Shown one piece after another: positions 26,007 through 35,295 of a DNA stretch of 35,503 nt. The notes under the pieces are model-generated. The model saw nothing but the letters and a program-made list of their open reading frames with translations, did not search any database and was not told the origin of the DNA. Each line of letters opens with the position of its first letter. Position 1 is the first letter of the stretch. The stretch is from an uncultured Campylobacterales bacterium (lineage in GTDB: Bacteria > Campylobacterota > Campylobacteria > Campylobacterales > Arcobacteraceae): contig CAJQLJ010000086.1 in NCBI GenBank assembly GCA_905479135.1, positions 1 through 35,503 of the forward strand. The letters are read 5' to 3'. Position numbers and translations under genes: made by a program.

Positions 26007-27607
26007 GATACTTCCTCAAAAGATAATTGTAGGTTATTATCAATCTTTTTTATTAGTGAATTTTTTTGATAAGACTCTCTTTCTTCAGGATAATCATTTC
26101 TATAATGAGAACCGCGACTCTCTTTTCTATTTAGTGCAGTTCTTGCAATTACTTCAGCTATTTCAATCATATTTAAAAACTCTAGGAACTCTACTAAGTT
26201 TTTGTTATATTGTTTGGATTTATCTAAAATACCCATTTTGGGGATTTTATTTTTTATTTTTTCTAACTCTTTTATTGCAAATTTTAGATTTTGTTCATTT
26301 CTAAAAAGACCAACGTTATCAAAAAAAAGTTTGCCTAAATAGTCCTTATTTTCATAGAAATTTATTTCATTTGTATAAGTGTATATCTGATTTATATATG
26401 TTTTTTGTTTTAACAATTTTTTAGAAGTAGTATTGTCTATATCCTTTATCTCTTTAGCATTATTTGATGCATTTATTCCTGCTACTTTTCCAAAAGTAAC
26501 TATTTCTAGTAATGAATTACCACCAAGTCTGTTTGCTCCGTGTATTGAACTTTGTGCAACTTCACCACATGCATATAAAGATACTATATTTGTTTTTGAT
26601 TCAATATCAGTTTTTATTCCACCCATTGAATAATGAGCTGCAGGATTTATAGGTAATAGTTCTTCTTCAATATTAACTTTTGAAAACTCTAAAGCTAATT
26701 TTTTTTCTTGAGGCATAACTTGATTTATTTTATCATGTCCTAAATGTCTTAGGTCTAAGTAAACTTTTTCATTTGATTTAATTTTTGTGAATATAGCACG
26801 TGCAACTTCATCTCTTGATTTTAATTCATCTATAAATCGTTTACCATCTTTATTTAATAAATAACCGCCCTCGCCTCTAGCACTTTCACTTACTAGAATA
26901 TTGCTATCAACTAAAGCTGTTGGGTGAAACTGAACGAACTCAATATTAGATAAAAAAGCTCCACACTTTAAAGCAATAGCCAACCCATCACCAGTATTTG
27001 CAAATGAGTTTGTTGTAAAATTTGTATAAATTCCAGCATAACCACCACTTGCAAGAATTGTACTTTTTGATTTAATCTCTATTATTGCACCACTTACAAT
27101 ATCAATAGCAATAACACCAAAACATACATTGTCTTCAATAATTAAATCTAATAATATATGTTCATTTATAAACATAATATCATTCTTAATACATTGATCT
27201 AATAAGGTGTGAAGTATTTTAAGACCCGTATAATCACTTGAATAACAAGTTCTTATTTTTTCTGTACCTCCAAATTTTCTTTGAGCAATGTTATCACTTT
27301 TATTTCTAGTAAAAGGAACACCTATCTTGTCTAGCCAGAAAATTGTTTCTTTAGCATTTTTACACATAAAGTTTATGTTCTCTTTATTTGATAAGTTACA
27401 AGAAGCTTTAAATGTATCACTCACGTGTGTGTTAACACTATCGTCATCTTCATATAAAACTGCATTTATTCCGCCTTGTGCTTGTACAGTTTGTGAGTGG
27501 GTTGGATAGGTCTTTGAAAGAATTGCAACTTTCGAACCATTTTGCTTTGCATTTAAAGCAGCTGTTAATCCTGCTGCTCCTGAGCCTATAATTAATACAT
27601 CATACAT
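26003..27607 (-). CDS. sdhA: Succinate dehydrogenase / fumarate reductase flavoprotein subunit
   Basis: VLIIGSGAAGLTAALNA, FVQFHPTALV, ESARGEGGYLLNKDGKRF, HYSMGGIKTD, HGANRLGGNSLLE. Confidence 0.9.
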   Translation of the reverse strand: MYDVLIIGSGAAGLTAALNAKQNGSKVAILSKTYPTHSQTVQAQGGINAVLYEDDDSVNTHVSDTFKASCNLSNKENINFMCKNAKETIFWLDKIGVPFTRNKSDNIAQRKFGGTEKIRTCYSSDYTGLKILHTLLDQCIKNDIMFINEHILLDLIIEDNVCFGVIAIDIVSGAIIEIKSKSTILASGGYAGIYTNFTTNSFANTGDGLAIALKCGAFLSNIEFVQFHPTALVDSNILVSESARGEGGYLLNKDGKRFIDELKSRDEVARAIFTKIKSNEKVYLDLRHLGHDKINQVMPQEKKLALEFSKVNIEEELLPINPAAHYSMGGIKTDIESKTNIVSLYACGEVAQSSIHGANRLGGNSLLEIVTFGKVAGINASNNAKEIKDIDNTTSKKLLKQKTYINQIYTYTNEINFYENKDYLGKLFFDNVGLFRNEQNLKFAIKELEKIKNKIPKMGILDKSKQYNKNLVEFLEFLNMIEIAEVIARTALNRKESRGSHYRNDYPEERESYQKNSLIKKIDNNLQLSFEEVS

Positions 27608-27615
27608 TATGAATA

Positions 27616-29019
27616 TTATTTAGAAAATATTAATTCAGCCCATTCTGTAATTGGACCTCTTAATACTTTTTGTAATTTAATAGCGAAAGTATTTACTAAA
27701 CTATTTTCAGTTTTAGTTGATTTAAGCAATGTTGTTAATGAGTTTGTGTATTTATTTACATAGAAGTTATCTATTTGTTTATTAGATCCTAGTATAACAA
27801 CTTTTGATGTATTATCTATTCTAGATAATACCATTTGCATTGTTTTGTTTGACATGTTTTGCGCTTCATCAATTATAATAAATGAATTTGAAATGGTTCT
27901 TCCTCTCATTTCTCCTACCCACATTGTTTCTATACTGTAATTTTGAATCATTTGTTCAACTCTTGTACTTACTTCACTATCATCAAGTTCACTCATATGT
28001 TCAATATTCTTTTTAGAGTTTCTTTTTTTATACTCACTTCTTATTATATACTCTAAACTATCCATTAATGGATGGTTATAAATTTTGAATTTTTCTTCAA
28101 ATCCTGGTAGATATCCAATATCTTCACCTTTATCTAAAGATTCAACAGAGTTTCTAATGTAGATGATTTTTTGATATTTTTTTTGTCTAACAAGTTTTAA
28201 TGCACCACTTAATGCTAGTAAAGTTTTTCCTGAACCAGCTTTTGCTTCAACTATTAATACATTATAAATGTGTGAAATTATTGCATTTGAGAAGAATAAT
28301 TGTTCTTTATTCAAAGGTGTTATTATTTGATTTCTTATTTCTGTTTCATCTAAAACTTTTATTCTTTTATTTTGAATATTTGCTAATACTACTTGATCTG
28401 AATCTTTGACTTTAAAACAGTATGAATAATTATAAGGTTTATGCTCTTTATCAAATAATGATATTTCTTTATTATTAAAATCTTCTAAGTCATTAAAGTT
28501 TATTTCAATATCTTTTATAAACTCGTATTTAAAGTCATCTTTATTGGATCCTAGAAGTGATTGAGTTTTTATATCAAGTGATACAGCTCTTGTTCTTGCC
28601 ATTATATCTAATGATAAAAACTCTATTTGTTTTTCATAATACTTTTTTGAAAAACTTGCAATTTCCAGTATTTTTCTATCATTAATTATATTTAAAGATA
28701 CATTTTTAGTATTAATATGATATTCATCTTTAGAGATAATATCTATTACAGCATTTTGTACCGCTTTAATTTCTAGTCTTATTATTTTATAATTCTCTTT
28801 ATTCAAGCTTGACTTAATTACTGAGTTTTCTAATATCCTAGCAAATTCTCTTGCTTGAAAATTTATTTCATCAAAACCAGATTTCTTACTATCAATTTCA
28901 TCTAAAACTGTTTCAGGAAGAATGATTAAATTCTTACTGTCTTGTGATAGTTTAAAAATATTTGTTGCATCTTCTAATAGGATATTTGTATCAAGTACAT
29001 AATATTTATCAAAACTCAT
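27616..29019 (-). CDS. PhoH-family ATPase with N-terminal PIN domain
   Basis: PIN-like start KYYVLDTNILLEDATNIF; PhoH Walker A VEAKAGSGKTLLALSGAL and FIIIDEAQNMSNKTMQMVLSRI. Confidence 0.93.
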   Translation of the reverse strand: MSFDKYYVLDTNILLEDATNIFKLSQDSKNLIILPETVLDEIDSKKSGFDEINFQAREFARILENSVIKSSLNKENYKIIRLEIKAVQNAVIDIISKDEYHINTKNVSLNIINDRKILEIASFSKKYYEKQIEFLSLDIMARTRAVSLDIKTQSLLGSNKDDFKYEFIKDIEINFNDLEDFNNKEISLFDKEHKPYNYSYCFKVKDSDQVVLANIQNKRIKVLDETEIRNQIITPLNKEQLFFSNAIISHIYNVLIVEAKAGSGKTLLALSGALKLVRQKKYQKIIYIRNSVESLDKGEDIGYLPGFEEKFKIYNHPLMDSLEYIIRSEYKKRNSKKNIEHMSELDDSEVSTRVEQMIQNYSIETMWVGEMRGRTISNSFIIIDEAQNMSNKTMQMVLSRIDNTSKVVILGSNKQIDNFYVNKYTNSLTTLLKSTKTENSLVNTFAIKLQKVLRGPITEWAELIFSK

Positions 29020-29534
29020 TATTTTTCCTTTTGTTTAAAAACTTTATACACTATATATGAACCTATAACTAAAGTAATTGACGTGAATAATATAGAAAAT
29101 GTTTTAGTAATTACATACGCAACTACTAATAGTGCTAATATTGTTGGAACTTCATTGTATGCTCTAAAAAATTTTCCACTTCTTTCATAATCATTTCTTT
29201 CTAGCTTTTTTCTATAATATCCTAAGGAATATGAATATACTATAAGAAAAAATACAAAAAACAGTTTTGCATACATCCATCCACCTGTTTCACTTGATAA
29301 CAAAACTGGATTTAAATATAGTATTACAATGCCACTAATAATTGTAGCCCACATCGCTGGAATACCAATATATTTATACATTTTTAGTTCTTGTATTTTT
29401 ACAACATCAACAAAATCTTTCTTGTCTTTGTTTTCAGTATGATATACATAAAGTCTTGGTTGATAAAAAAGCATTGCCATCCATGACATAACTGCCATAA
29501 TATGAAAAGTCAATATCCAAGTGTAGTATTCCAT
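29019..29534 (-). CDS. hemJ: Protoporphyrinogen oxidase HemJ-like membrane protein
   Basis: FHIMAVMSWMAMLFYQPRLYVYH, FRAYNEVPTILAL, about 170 aa multi-TM. Confidence 0.85.
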   Translation of the reverse strand: MEYYTWILTFHIMAVMSWMAMLFYQPRLYVYHTENKDKKDFVDVVKIQELKMYKYIGIPAMWATIISGIVILYLNPVLLSSETGGWMYAKLFFVFFLIVYSYSLGYYRKKLERNDYERSGKFFRAYNEVPTILALLVVAYVITKTFSILFTSITLVIGSYIVYKVFKQKEK

Positions 29535-30733
29535 TACGAATCCTTATTTTTTATTTTGTTAATCCAGTCATTTAATGTTTTTTCATAAGCTATGTTTTTA
29601 CTCTTGTAAAACTTTAAATCTTTTTCTAAATACTCTTGTTCTACATAGCCACCATAATCATGAGGATATAAATAGCCTATATGCTCTGAATCTAAATGTT
29701 TTGGTATGTTTAATACTTCTCCATCTTTTATGTCTTGTAGAGCTTTATTAATAGCTTTATAAGCACTATTAGATTTTGGACTTGATGTTAGATAGATAAT
29801 ACACTGTGCTAATATTATCCTAGATTCTGGATAACCAATTTTATTACATGCAGTCATAGTATTTACACTTAAATTTAATGCATGAGGATTTGCATTACCA
29901 ATATCTTCACTTGCAAAGATTACTAATCGTCTAGTAATAAAATCTATACTTTCTCCTGCATTTATTAATCTACTCATATAATATAAAGCAGCATCAATAT
30001 TTGAACCTCTTATTGATTTAATCATTGCGCTTGCTAAATCATAATGTGTATCAGATGAAGAAACTCCATCTCCTATTACATTTTCTCTTAACTCTTTAAT
30101 CAAAGTGATATCAATTTCTTTTGAAACTTTATATGAAAAGTTTAAAAGTGTAAGCATTGCCCTAGCATCTCCTGAACTTGAATGTATCAAATGTTCTTTA
30201 GCTTCTTTGCTTATATTTACATCAATATCAATCAAAGCAACTGAAAGAATTTTTTCCATTTCTTCTTTTGTAAAAGCTTTAAATTCATAAAGAAAAGATC
30301 TAGATCTTATTGCATTTGTTAAAGTAAAAAATGGATTTTCTGTACTAGCCCCTATTATTGTAGCATCATAATTTTCCATAATTGGAAGCAGTACTTCTTG
30401 TTGGTTTTTTGATAGTCTATGAACTTCATCTATAAAAATTAAAGGTTTAATTAAAGCATTTTTGTATCTGTCGAATACTTTACGTAAATCTTCAACTTTA
30501 ATACTTGTAGCATTAAAATAGTAATAATCAGTACCTATTTCTTTAGCTATAATTTTAGCTAAGGTAGTTTTTCCAGTTCCAGGTTTTCCATAAAAGAATA
30601 AGTGAGGAATGTCTTTTTTTTTGATAAGTTTAAATAGTGCTTTGTCTTTTGATATTATGTGAGATTGACCAACAAAATTATCTAAATTTGTTGGCCTAAG
30701 TTTGTTAGAAAGATCTGTCATCTTCACTTTCAT
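29534..30733 (-). CDS. rarA: Replication-associated recombination protein A (MgsA/RarA AAA ATPase)
   Basis: LRPTNLDNFVGQSHI, FYGKPGTGKTTLAKIIA, FIDEVHRLSKNQQEVLLP, GASTENPFFTLTNAIRSRS. Start may be the internal ATG (MTDLSNK). Confidence 0.95.
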   Translation of the reverse strand: MKVKMTDLSNKLRPTNLDNFVGQSHIISKDKALFKLIKKKDIPHLFFYGKPGTGKTTLAKIIAKEIGTDYYYFNATSIKVEDLRKVFDRYKNALIKPLIFIDEVHRLSKNQQEVLLPIMENYDATIIGASTENPFFTLTNAIRSRSFLYEFKAFTKEEMEKILSVALIDIDVNISKEAKEHLIHSSSGDARAMLTLLNFSYKVSKEIDITLIKELRENVIGDGVSSSDTHYDLASAMIKSIRGSNIDAALYYMSRLINAGESIDFITRRLVIFASEDIGNANPHALNLSVNTMTACNKIGYPESRIILAQCIIYLTSSPKSNSAYKAINKALQDIKDGEVLNIPKHLDSEHIGYLYPHDYGGYVEQEYLEKDLKFYKSKNIAYEKTLNDWINKIKNKDS

Positions 30734-31508
30734 TTAAAAAGCTTCTTAAGTTTCTATATTCTTCTTTTGAAAGAAATCTACTTTTACCAGTTGGTAAGTT
30801 ATTTAGTGAAATACCACCAAATTCATATCTTTTTAGATCCATTATATCAAGTCCAAAGTGAGCAAAGAATCTTCTTAGTTCTCTATTTTTACCTTCAACA
30901 ATTGCTACTTTAATTTTAGAAAAGTTTTCCGTATTTGATTGAATACTATAACCAATAAATGGTGCGAATGTCATAGATTTAATTTTACTAGTCTTAAATG
31001 CACCATCTGTAGCATCTTCAAGTTCTAAACCTTGCATCATTGCAGATTCAACTTTCGGACCAATTGTTCCGTTTACTTTTAGCTTATATTTTCTTTCTAA
31101 ATTTGAGTGCATTAAAGCATCAACAATTTTTACAGAATCAGATAATAATAATAAACCTTCACTTGCATAATCAAGACGTCCTACAGACATGAAATGTTGA
31201 TATCTTTTATCTAATGAATCATAAATTGTTTTTCTACCTTGAGGATCTTTTTTAGATACGATTTCACCTTTTGGTTTGTTGTATATAATAACAGTAGGCA
31301 ATTTGTTTTTATCTTCTTTGATTAAAGTTTTATTGATATGTACTTCATCATTAATAGTTACTTTAGTAGCAAGATTATCTACAACTTTACCATTAACTTT
31401 TACTTTACCCTCTTCTATTAATCTATCAGCTTCTCTTCTTGAATATTTACTATTATGAGATAAAAACTTATTTAATCTTGTTTCTTCTAATTCTTCTTCG
31501 TGTTTCAT
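30705..31508 (-). CDS. rRNA pseudouridine synthase (RluB/RsuA family)
   Basis: S4 domain LNKFLSHNSKYSRREADRLIEEGKVKVNG; YNKPKGEIVS, VGRLDYASEGLLLLSD. Confidence 0.94.
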   Translation of the reverse strand: MKHEEELEETRLNKFLSHNSKYSRREADRLIEEGKVKVNGKVVDNLATKVTINDEVHINKTLIKEDKNKLPTVIIYNKPKGEIVSKKDPQGRKTIYDSLDKRYQHFMSVGRLDYASEGLLLLSDSVKIVDALMHSNLERKYKLKVNGTIGPKVESAMMQGLELEDATDGAFKTSKIKSMTFAPFIGYSIQSNTENFSKIKVAIVEGKNRELRRFFAHFGLDIMDLKRYEFGGISLNNLPTGKSRFLSKEEYRNLRSFLNESEDDRSF

Positions 31509-32467
31509 TTTATTCCAGCTTCTATTAAGTCATGTATGTGAAGAACACCAATTAATTTGTCTTCTTCATCTGTTACAATCAATAATTGTATTTTATAATC
31601 TTCTATTACTTGCAATGCATCACTAGCTAGTAAGTCTTTATTTTTTAATATTTTAGGATTTTTAGAGGCTAATTCTTCTACTTTACAATCAATTGTAAAA
31701 TCCTCATTCATTAAAGCTCTTCTTAAATCTCCATCACTCAATAATCCAACAACTTTATTTCTGTCATCTGTAATTATTACACTACCTAATCTTCCTTCAC
31801 TCATTTCTAATATTGCATCTTTAAGTTTTGTTTCACGTGAAACGATTGGAAGATTATCTCGTCTTAATAAATCATCTACTTTTACAAATAATTGTTTACC
31901 TAAACTACCACCTGGATGAAATGATGCAAAATCTTTCTTTTGAAAATTTCTTTTTTTCATTAAACATACAGCTAAAGCATCACCCATAGCCATAGTAAGA
32001 GTTGTTGATGACATAGGAGCTACATCTAATGGACAACCTTCTTTTTCAACATTAATATCAATAAATACATTTGAATATTTAGCTAATGTAGAGTTTTCAT
32101 TTCTAGCCATTGCAATTAGTGGAATATTAAATCTTTTTAAATGAGGAAGAATTTGAACTAATTCTTCACTCTCTCCTGAATATGAAATTCCAAGAACAAT
32201 ATCTTCTTTTCCTATCATTCCTAAATCACCATGCATAGCTTCAGTAGGATGTAAAAAGAATGAACTAGTACCTGTACTTGCCAGTGTTGCAGCAATTTTT
32301 GTACCCACTAGTCCGGATTTTCCTACACCTGTAATTATAAGTTTACCTTTAGAACTAGTAATTAAATCAACAGCTTTTTCTATATCAAAAGATATTTTTT
32401 GTGCTGCTTTTTCTATCTCTCTAGCCTCTGTCAAAAGAAGATCTTTAACTATTTGTTTAAAATCCAT
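31505..32467 (-). CDS. kdsD: KpsF/GutQ arabinose-5-phosphate isomerase (SIS + CBS domains)
   Basis: ITGVGKSGLVGTKIAATLASTGT, FFLHPTEAMHGDLGMI, ASFHPGGSLGKQL, CBS pair. Confidence 0.93.
   Translation of the reverse strand: MDFKQIVKDLLLTEAREIEKAAQKISFDIEKAVDLITSSKGKLIITGVGKSGLVGTKIAATLASTGTSSFFLHPTEAMHGDLGMIGKEDIVLGISYSGESEELVQILPHLKRFNIPLIAMARNENSTLAKYSNVFIDINVEKEGCPLDVAPMSSTTLTMAMGDALAVCLMKKRNFQKKDFASFHPGGSLGKQLFVKVDDLLRRDNLPIVSRETKLKDAILEMSEGRLGSVIITDDRNKVVGLLSDGDLRRALMNEDFTIDCKVEELASKNPKILKNKDLLASDALQVIEDYKIQLLIVTDEEDKLIGVLHIHDLIEAGIK
31829..31844. promoter_or_regulatory. parS-like ParB-binding palindrome inside the kdsD-like gene
   Basis: TGTTTCACGTGAAACG; the 14-bp core GTTTCACGTGAAAC is a perfect palindrome and matches the canonical parS core. 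Confidence 0.6.
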
Positions 32468-32479
32468 TATACTTCCTTA

Positions 32480-34441
32480 TTATTGTACAAATACAGTAGG
32501 TACAATCATTGGGTATTTTTTATATTTTCTAATACAGTGTTTTCTTACAACTTTTCTTAATTCATCTTCTAACATTCTAGTATTCTTAAAAATACCAGGT
32601 TTAACATTTGCTAAAAATGTTGCAAGTAAATCTTCAATTTCTTTAGCAAAGAACTTATCTTGTTTATCTGGAACTAAACCAAATGATGTAACTTTAACTT
32701 TTTCTGCTAATGTTCTATCATTTTCGTTTACTTGAGCAACAATCATAACAACACCTTCATTAGCCATTGTTTGTCTGTCAATTACAATATCATCAGAAAT
32801 TTTATGATTTAATTGATTATCAATATATACTTTACCAGATTTTACAGTTTTAACTTTTTTCATATACTTTGGAGTAACTTCTATTTGCTCACCTGCATTC
32901 ATGATATATAAGTTTCGCTCTAAAATACCACAATCCATTCCAGTTTTTCCGTGCTTTAATGCATGATTATATTCACCATGTACTGGCATAAAGAATTTAG
33001 GTTTAACAAGTCTTAACATTAATTTTTGTTCTTCTTGTGCTGCGTGACCTGATACGTGAATATCTGGATAGTCTTGGTATGCTACTTTTGCTCCAGCTTT
33101 TAATAAATTATTTAAAATTCCAGAAACACTTGCTTCATTTCCAGGAATTGCTTTTGCTGATAAAACAATTTGATCGCTTGGTTTGATTTTAATATGTCTA
33201 TGTTCATGAATTGCCATTCTATATAATGCTGACATTGGTTCACCTTGAGAACCAGTTGTTACAATTAAAACTTCTTCATCTTTATATTTATTAACTTCAT
33301 GCGCATCAATAAAAGAGTCTTTAGGAAATTTAACATAACCTAAACCCATTGCTAAGTCTAAGTTTTTTTCCATTGATCTACCAATTACACAAACTTTTCT
33401 TCCACTTGCAATTCCTCTCTCAATTGCTTGAGAAACTCTGTGAATATTTGATGAGAAAGTAGACATAATAACTCTACCTTTTGCACTAGCAAAAATTCTA
33501 TCAAATGTAGGACCAACAGTTTTTTCAGTTCTTGTAAATCCTGGTGAGTGAGAATTTGTTGAATCAGACGTTAATAATAAAACACCCTTCTCTCCATAAT
33601 ATGCTAGTCTATGTAAATCTGTAGGATATCCATCAATTGGAGTATGATCTATTTTAAAATCACCTGTGTGAATCATTGTACCAGCTTCTGTTGTAACTGC
33701 AATTGCAGATGAATCAATAATTGAGTGAGTTACATGCATCCACTCTACTTCAAATTCACCAATTTTAATAGGTTTTCTTTTTTCAATACATCTAAAGAAT
33801 TTTCTAAATTCTCTCATTTTATGTTCATCGAACTTAGAACCAATCATTTCTAATGGTAATGATGTTCCATAGATTGGGAATTGCATTTCTTTAAATAAAT
33901 ATGGCATTGCACCAATATGATCTTCATGTCCATGAGTAATAATAACAGCTTCAATTTTATGCTTGATTTCTCTTAAATAAGTAAAATCAGGAATTAAAAT
34001 ATCAACACCGTGCATAGTTTCATCAGGGAAGTTCATACCAACATCAACAATAATTGCAGACTTATCAGTCTCTATAATCATCATATTTCCACCAATTTCA
34101 CCTAATCCACCTAGTGGAGTAATTCTCATTTTAGCAGATGTATTTAAGTTTAATTTGTAGTGAGGATTTAATCTGTCTTTTTGAATTTTTTCATTAACTA
34201 AATGACCTTTCTTTAAGTCATTCATCCAACCATCACCTGTCATTTCTGTAGGTAGTTTTACTTTTGGTCTTCTATTTGGGTTTGGTTTTCTATTTTGATT
34301 AGGATTAGGTTTTTGTACCTTCTCAGAAGTTGGTTTTCCTTCTTGTTTATTATTTTGCTTATTTTCTGCTTGTGTATTTTGAGCAGGTTTCGCAACAGTT
34401 TCTGTCTTCACAGTAGTTTCTTGTGTTTTAATTTCTTCCAT
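32480..34441 (-). CDS. rnj: Ribonuclease J with long N-terminal disordered extension
   Basis: MRITPLGGLGEIGGNMMIIE, ITHGHEDHIGAMPYL, HTGDFKID; N-terminal Lys/Gln/Asn/Pro-rich extension of about 100 aa. Confidence 0.95.
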   Translation of the reverse strand: MEEIKTQETTVKTETVAKPAQNTQAENKQNNKQEGKPTSEKVQKPNPNQNRKPNPNRRPKVKLPTEMTGDGWMNDLKKGHLVNEKIQKDRLNPHYKLNLNTSAKMRITPLGGLGEIGGNMMIIETDKSAIIVDVGMNFPDETMHGVDILIPDFTYLREIKHKIEAVIITHGHEDHIGAMPYLFKEMQFPIYGTSLPLEMIGSKFDEHKMREFRKFFRCIEKRKPIKIGEFEVEWMHVTHSIIDSSAIAVTTEAGTMIHTGDFKIDHTPIDGYPTDLHRLAYYGEKGVLLLTSDSTNSHSPGFTRTEKTVGPTFDRIFASAKGRVIMSTFSSNIHRVSQAIERGIASGRKVCVIGRSMEKNLDLAMGLGYVKFPKDSFIDAHEVNKYKDEEVLIVTTGSQGEPMSALYRMAIHEHRHIKIKPSDQIVLSAKAIPGNEASVSGILNNLLKAGAKVAYQDYPDIHVSGHAAQEEQKLMLRLVKPKFFMPVHGEYNHALKHGKTGMDCGILERNLYIMNAGEQIEVTPKYMKKVKTVKSGKVYIDNQLNHKISDDIVIDRQTMANEGVVMIVAQVNENDRTLAEKVKVTSFGLVPDKQDKFFAKEIEDLLATFLANVKPGIFKNTRMLEDELRKVVRKHCIRKYKKYPMIVPTVFVQ

Positions 34442-35222
34442 CTTTTACCTTTGTATACAATTGGCTATACAAAGATGAACTAACTTCATGAGGTCTTATA
34501 TTATCACTAAGGCTTAATTCTTCATAATATTTGGATACTAAATCTTTACTTATAATTGAAGAAAGGTTTTTTGATAATTTCTTTCTAGGCTGAATAAAAC
34601 AGGCCTTTAGAAATTTATTAAAATCTTTGTCAATTGATTTATTCATATCTTTTCTAATATAAAGTATTGAAGACATAACCTTTGGTCTAGGATCAAATGA
34701 TTCAGGGGGAACATCAAATAATATTCTTGATTCAATTGAAACTAAATCAGCAATAACTCCTAAAGATGAAAACTCTTTATCCTTAGGCTTTGCCGAGAAT
34801 TTTAAAGCTACTTCTTTTTGGATCATTACTATGATACTTTCACAGTTATTGTCTTCAAACGCTCTTAATATAATATTTGTTGCAATATAGTACGGTAAAT
34901 TTGCTATTAAATCATATTTACCATTATGTAGAGTTTCTTGTTTATCCCAAGCCTCTAAAACATCAGTGTGGATCAGTTTTAGTCTATTCTCTTCAATCTC
35001 TATTGCAAATTTTGACTCTAAAATACTGATTAGATCAGTATCTACTTCATAAGCAGTCATCTCTTTGTACTTGACTAGATTTTTAGTCAAATCACCTAAT
35101 CCAGGCCCAATTTCCACTAGGTGGTTGTTATTGTTGGGCATCGATTGGATGATCTTATCCAAAACCGTAGTATCTTTTAAAAAATTTTGACCGTATCGTT
35201 TTTTTGCTTTTATATTTTCCAT
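34428..35222 (-). CDS. rsmA: 16S rRNA (adenine(1518)-N(6)/adenine(1519)-N(6))-dimethyltransferase
   Basis: KKRYGQNFLKDTTVLDKI, LVEIGPGLGDLTKNL, DLIANLPYYIATNIIL. Confidence 0.96.
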   Translation of the reverse strand: MENIKAKKRYGQNFLKDTTVLDKIIQSMPNNNNHLVEIGPGLGDLTKNLVKYKEMTAYEVDTDLISILESKFAIEIEENRLKLIHTDVLEAWDKQETLHNGKYDLIANLPYYIATNIILRAFEDNNCESIIVMIQKEVALKFSAKPKDKEFSSLGVIADLVSIESRILFDVPPESFDPRPKVMSSILYIRKDMNKSIDKDFNKFLKACFIQPRKKLSKNLSSIISKDLVSKYYEELSLSDNIRPHEVSSSLYSQLYTKVKDGRN

Positions 35223-35295
35223 AATTGCTAATAGTATAACTGCTTTTAACTTACATTTAGATAATATCTATCTTAATAATAATTAAGGAATTTAC

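Noticed and set aside
26005-26304. 99-aa plus-strand ORF antisense to the sdhA-like gene
   Set aside because: Phe/Leu-rich antisense artefact in AT-rich DNA; no SD or hydrophobic-protein family match.
29286-29301. TGTTTCACTTGATAAC as a third parS-like site in hemJ
   Set aside because: Only the left half matches parS (about 12 of 16); the palindrome is broken, so not counted.
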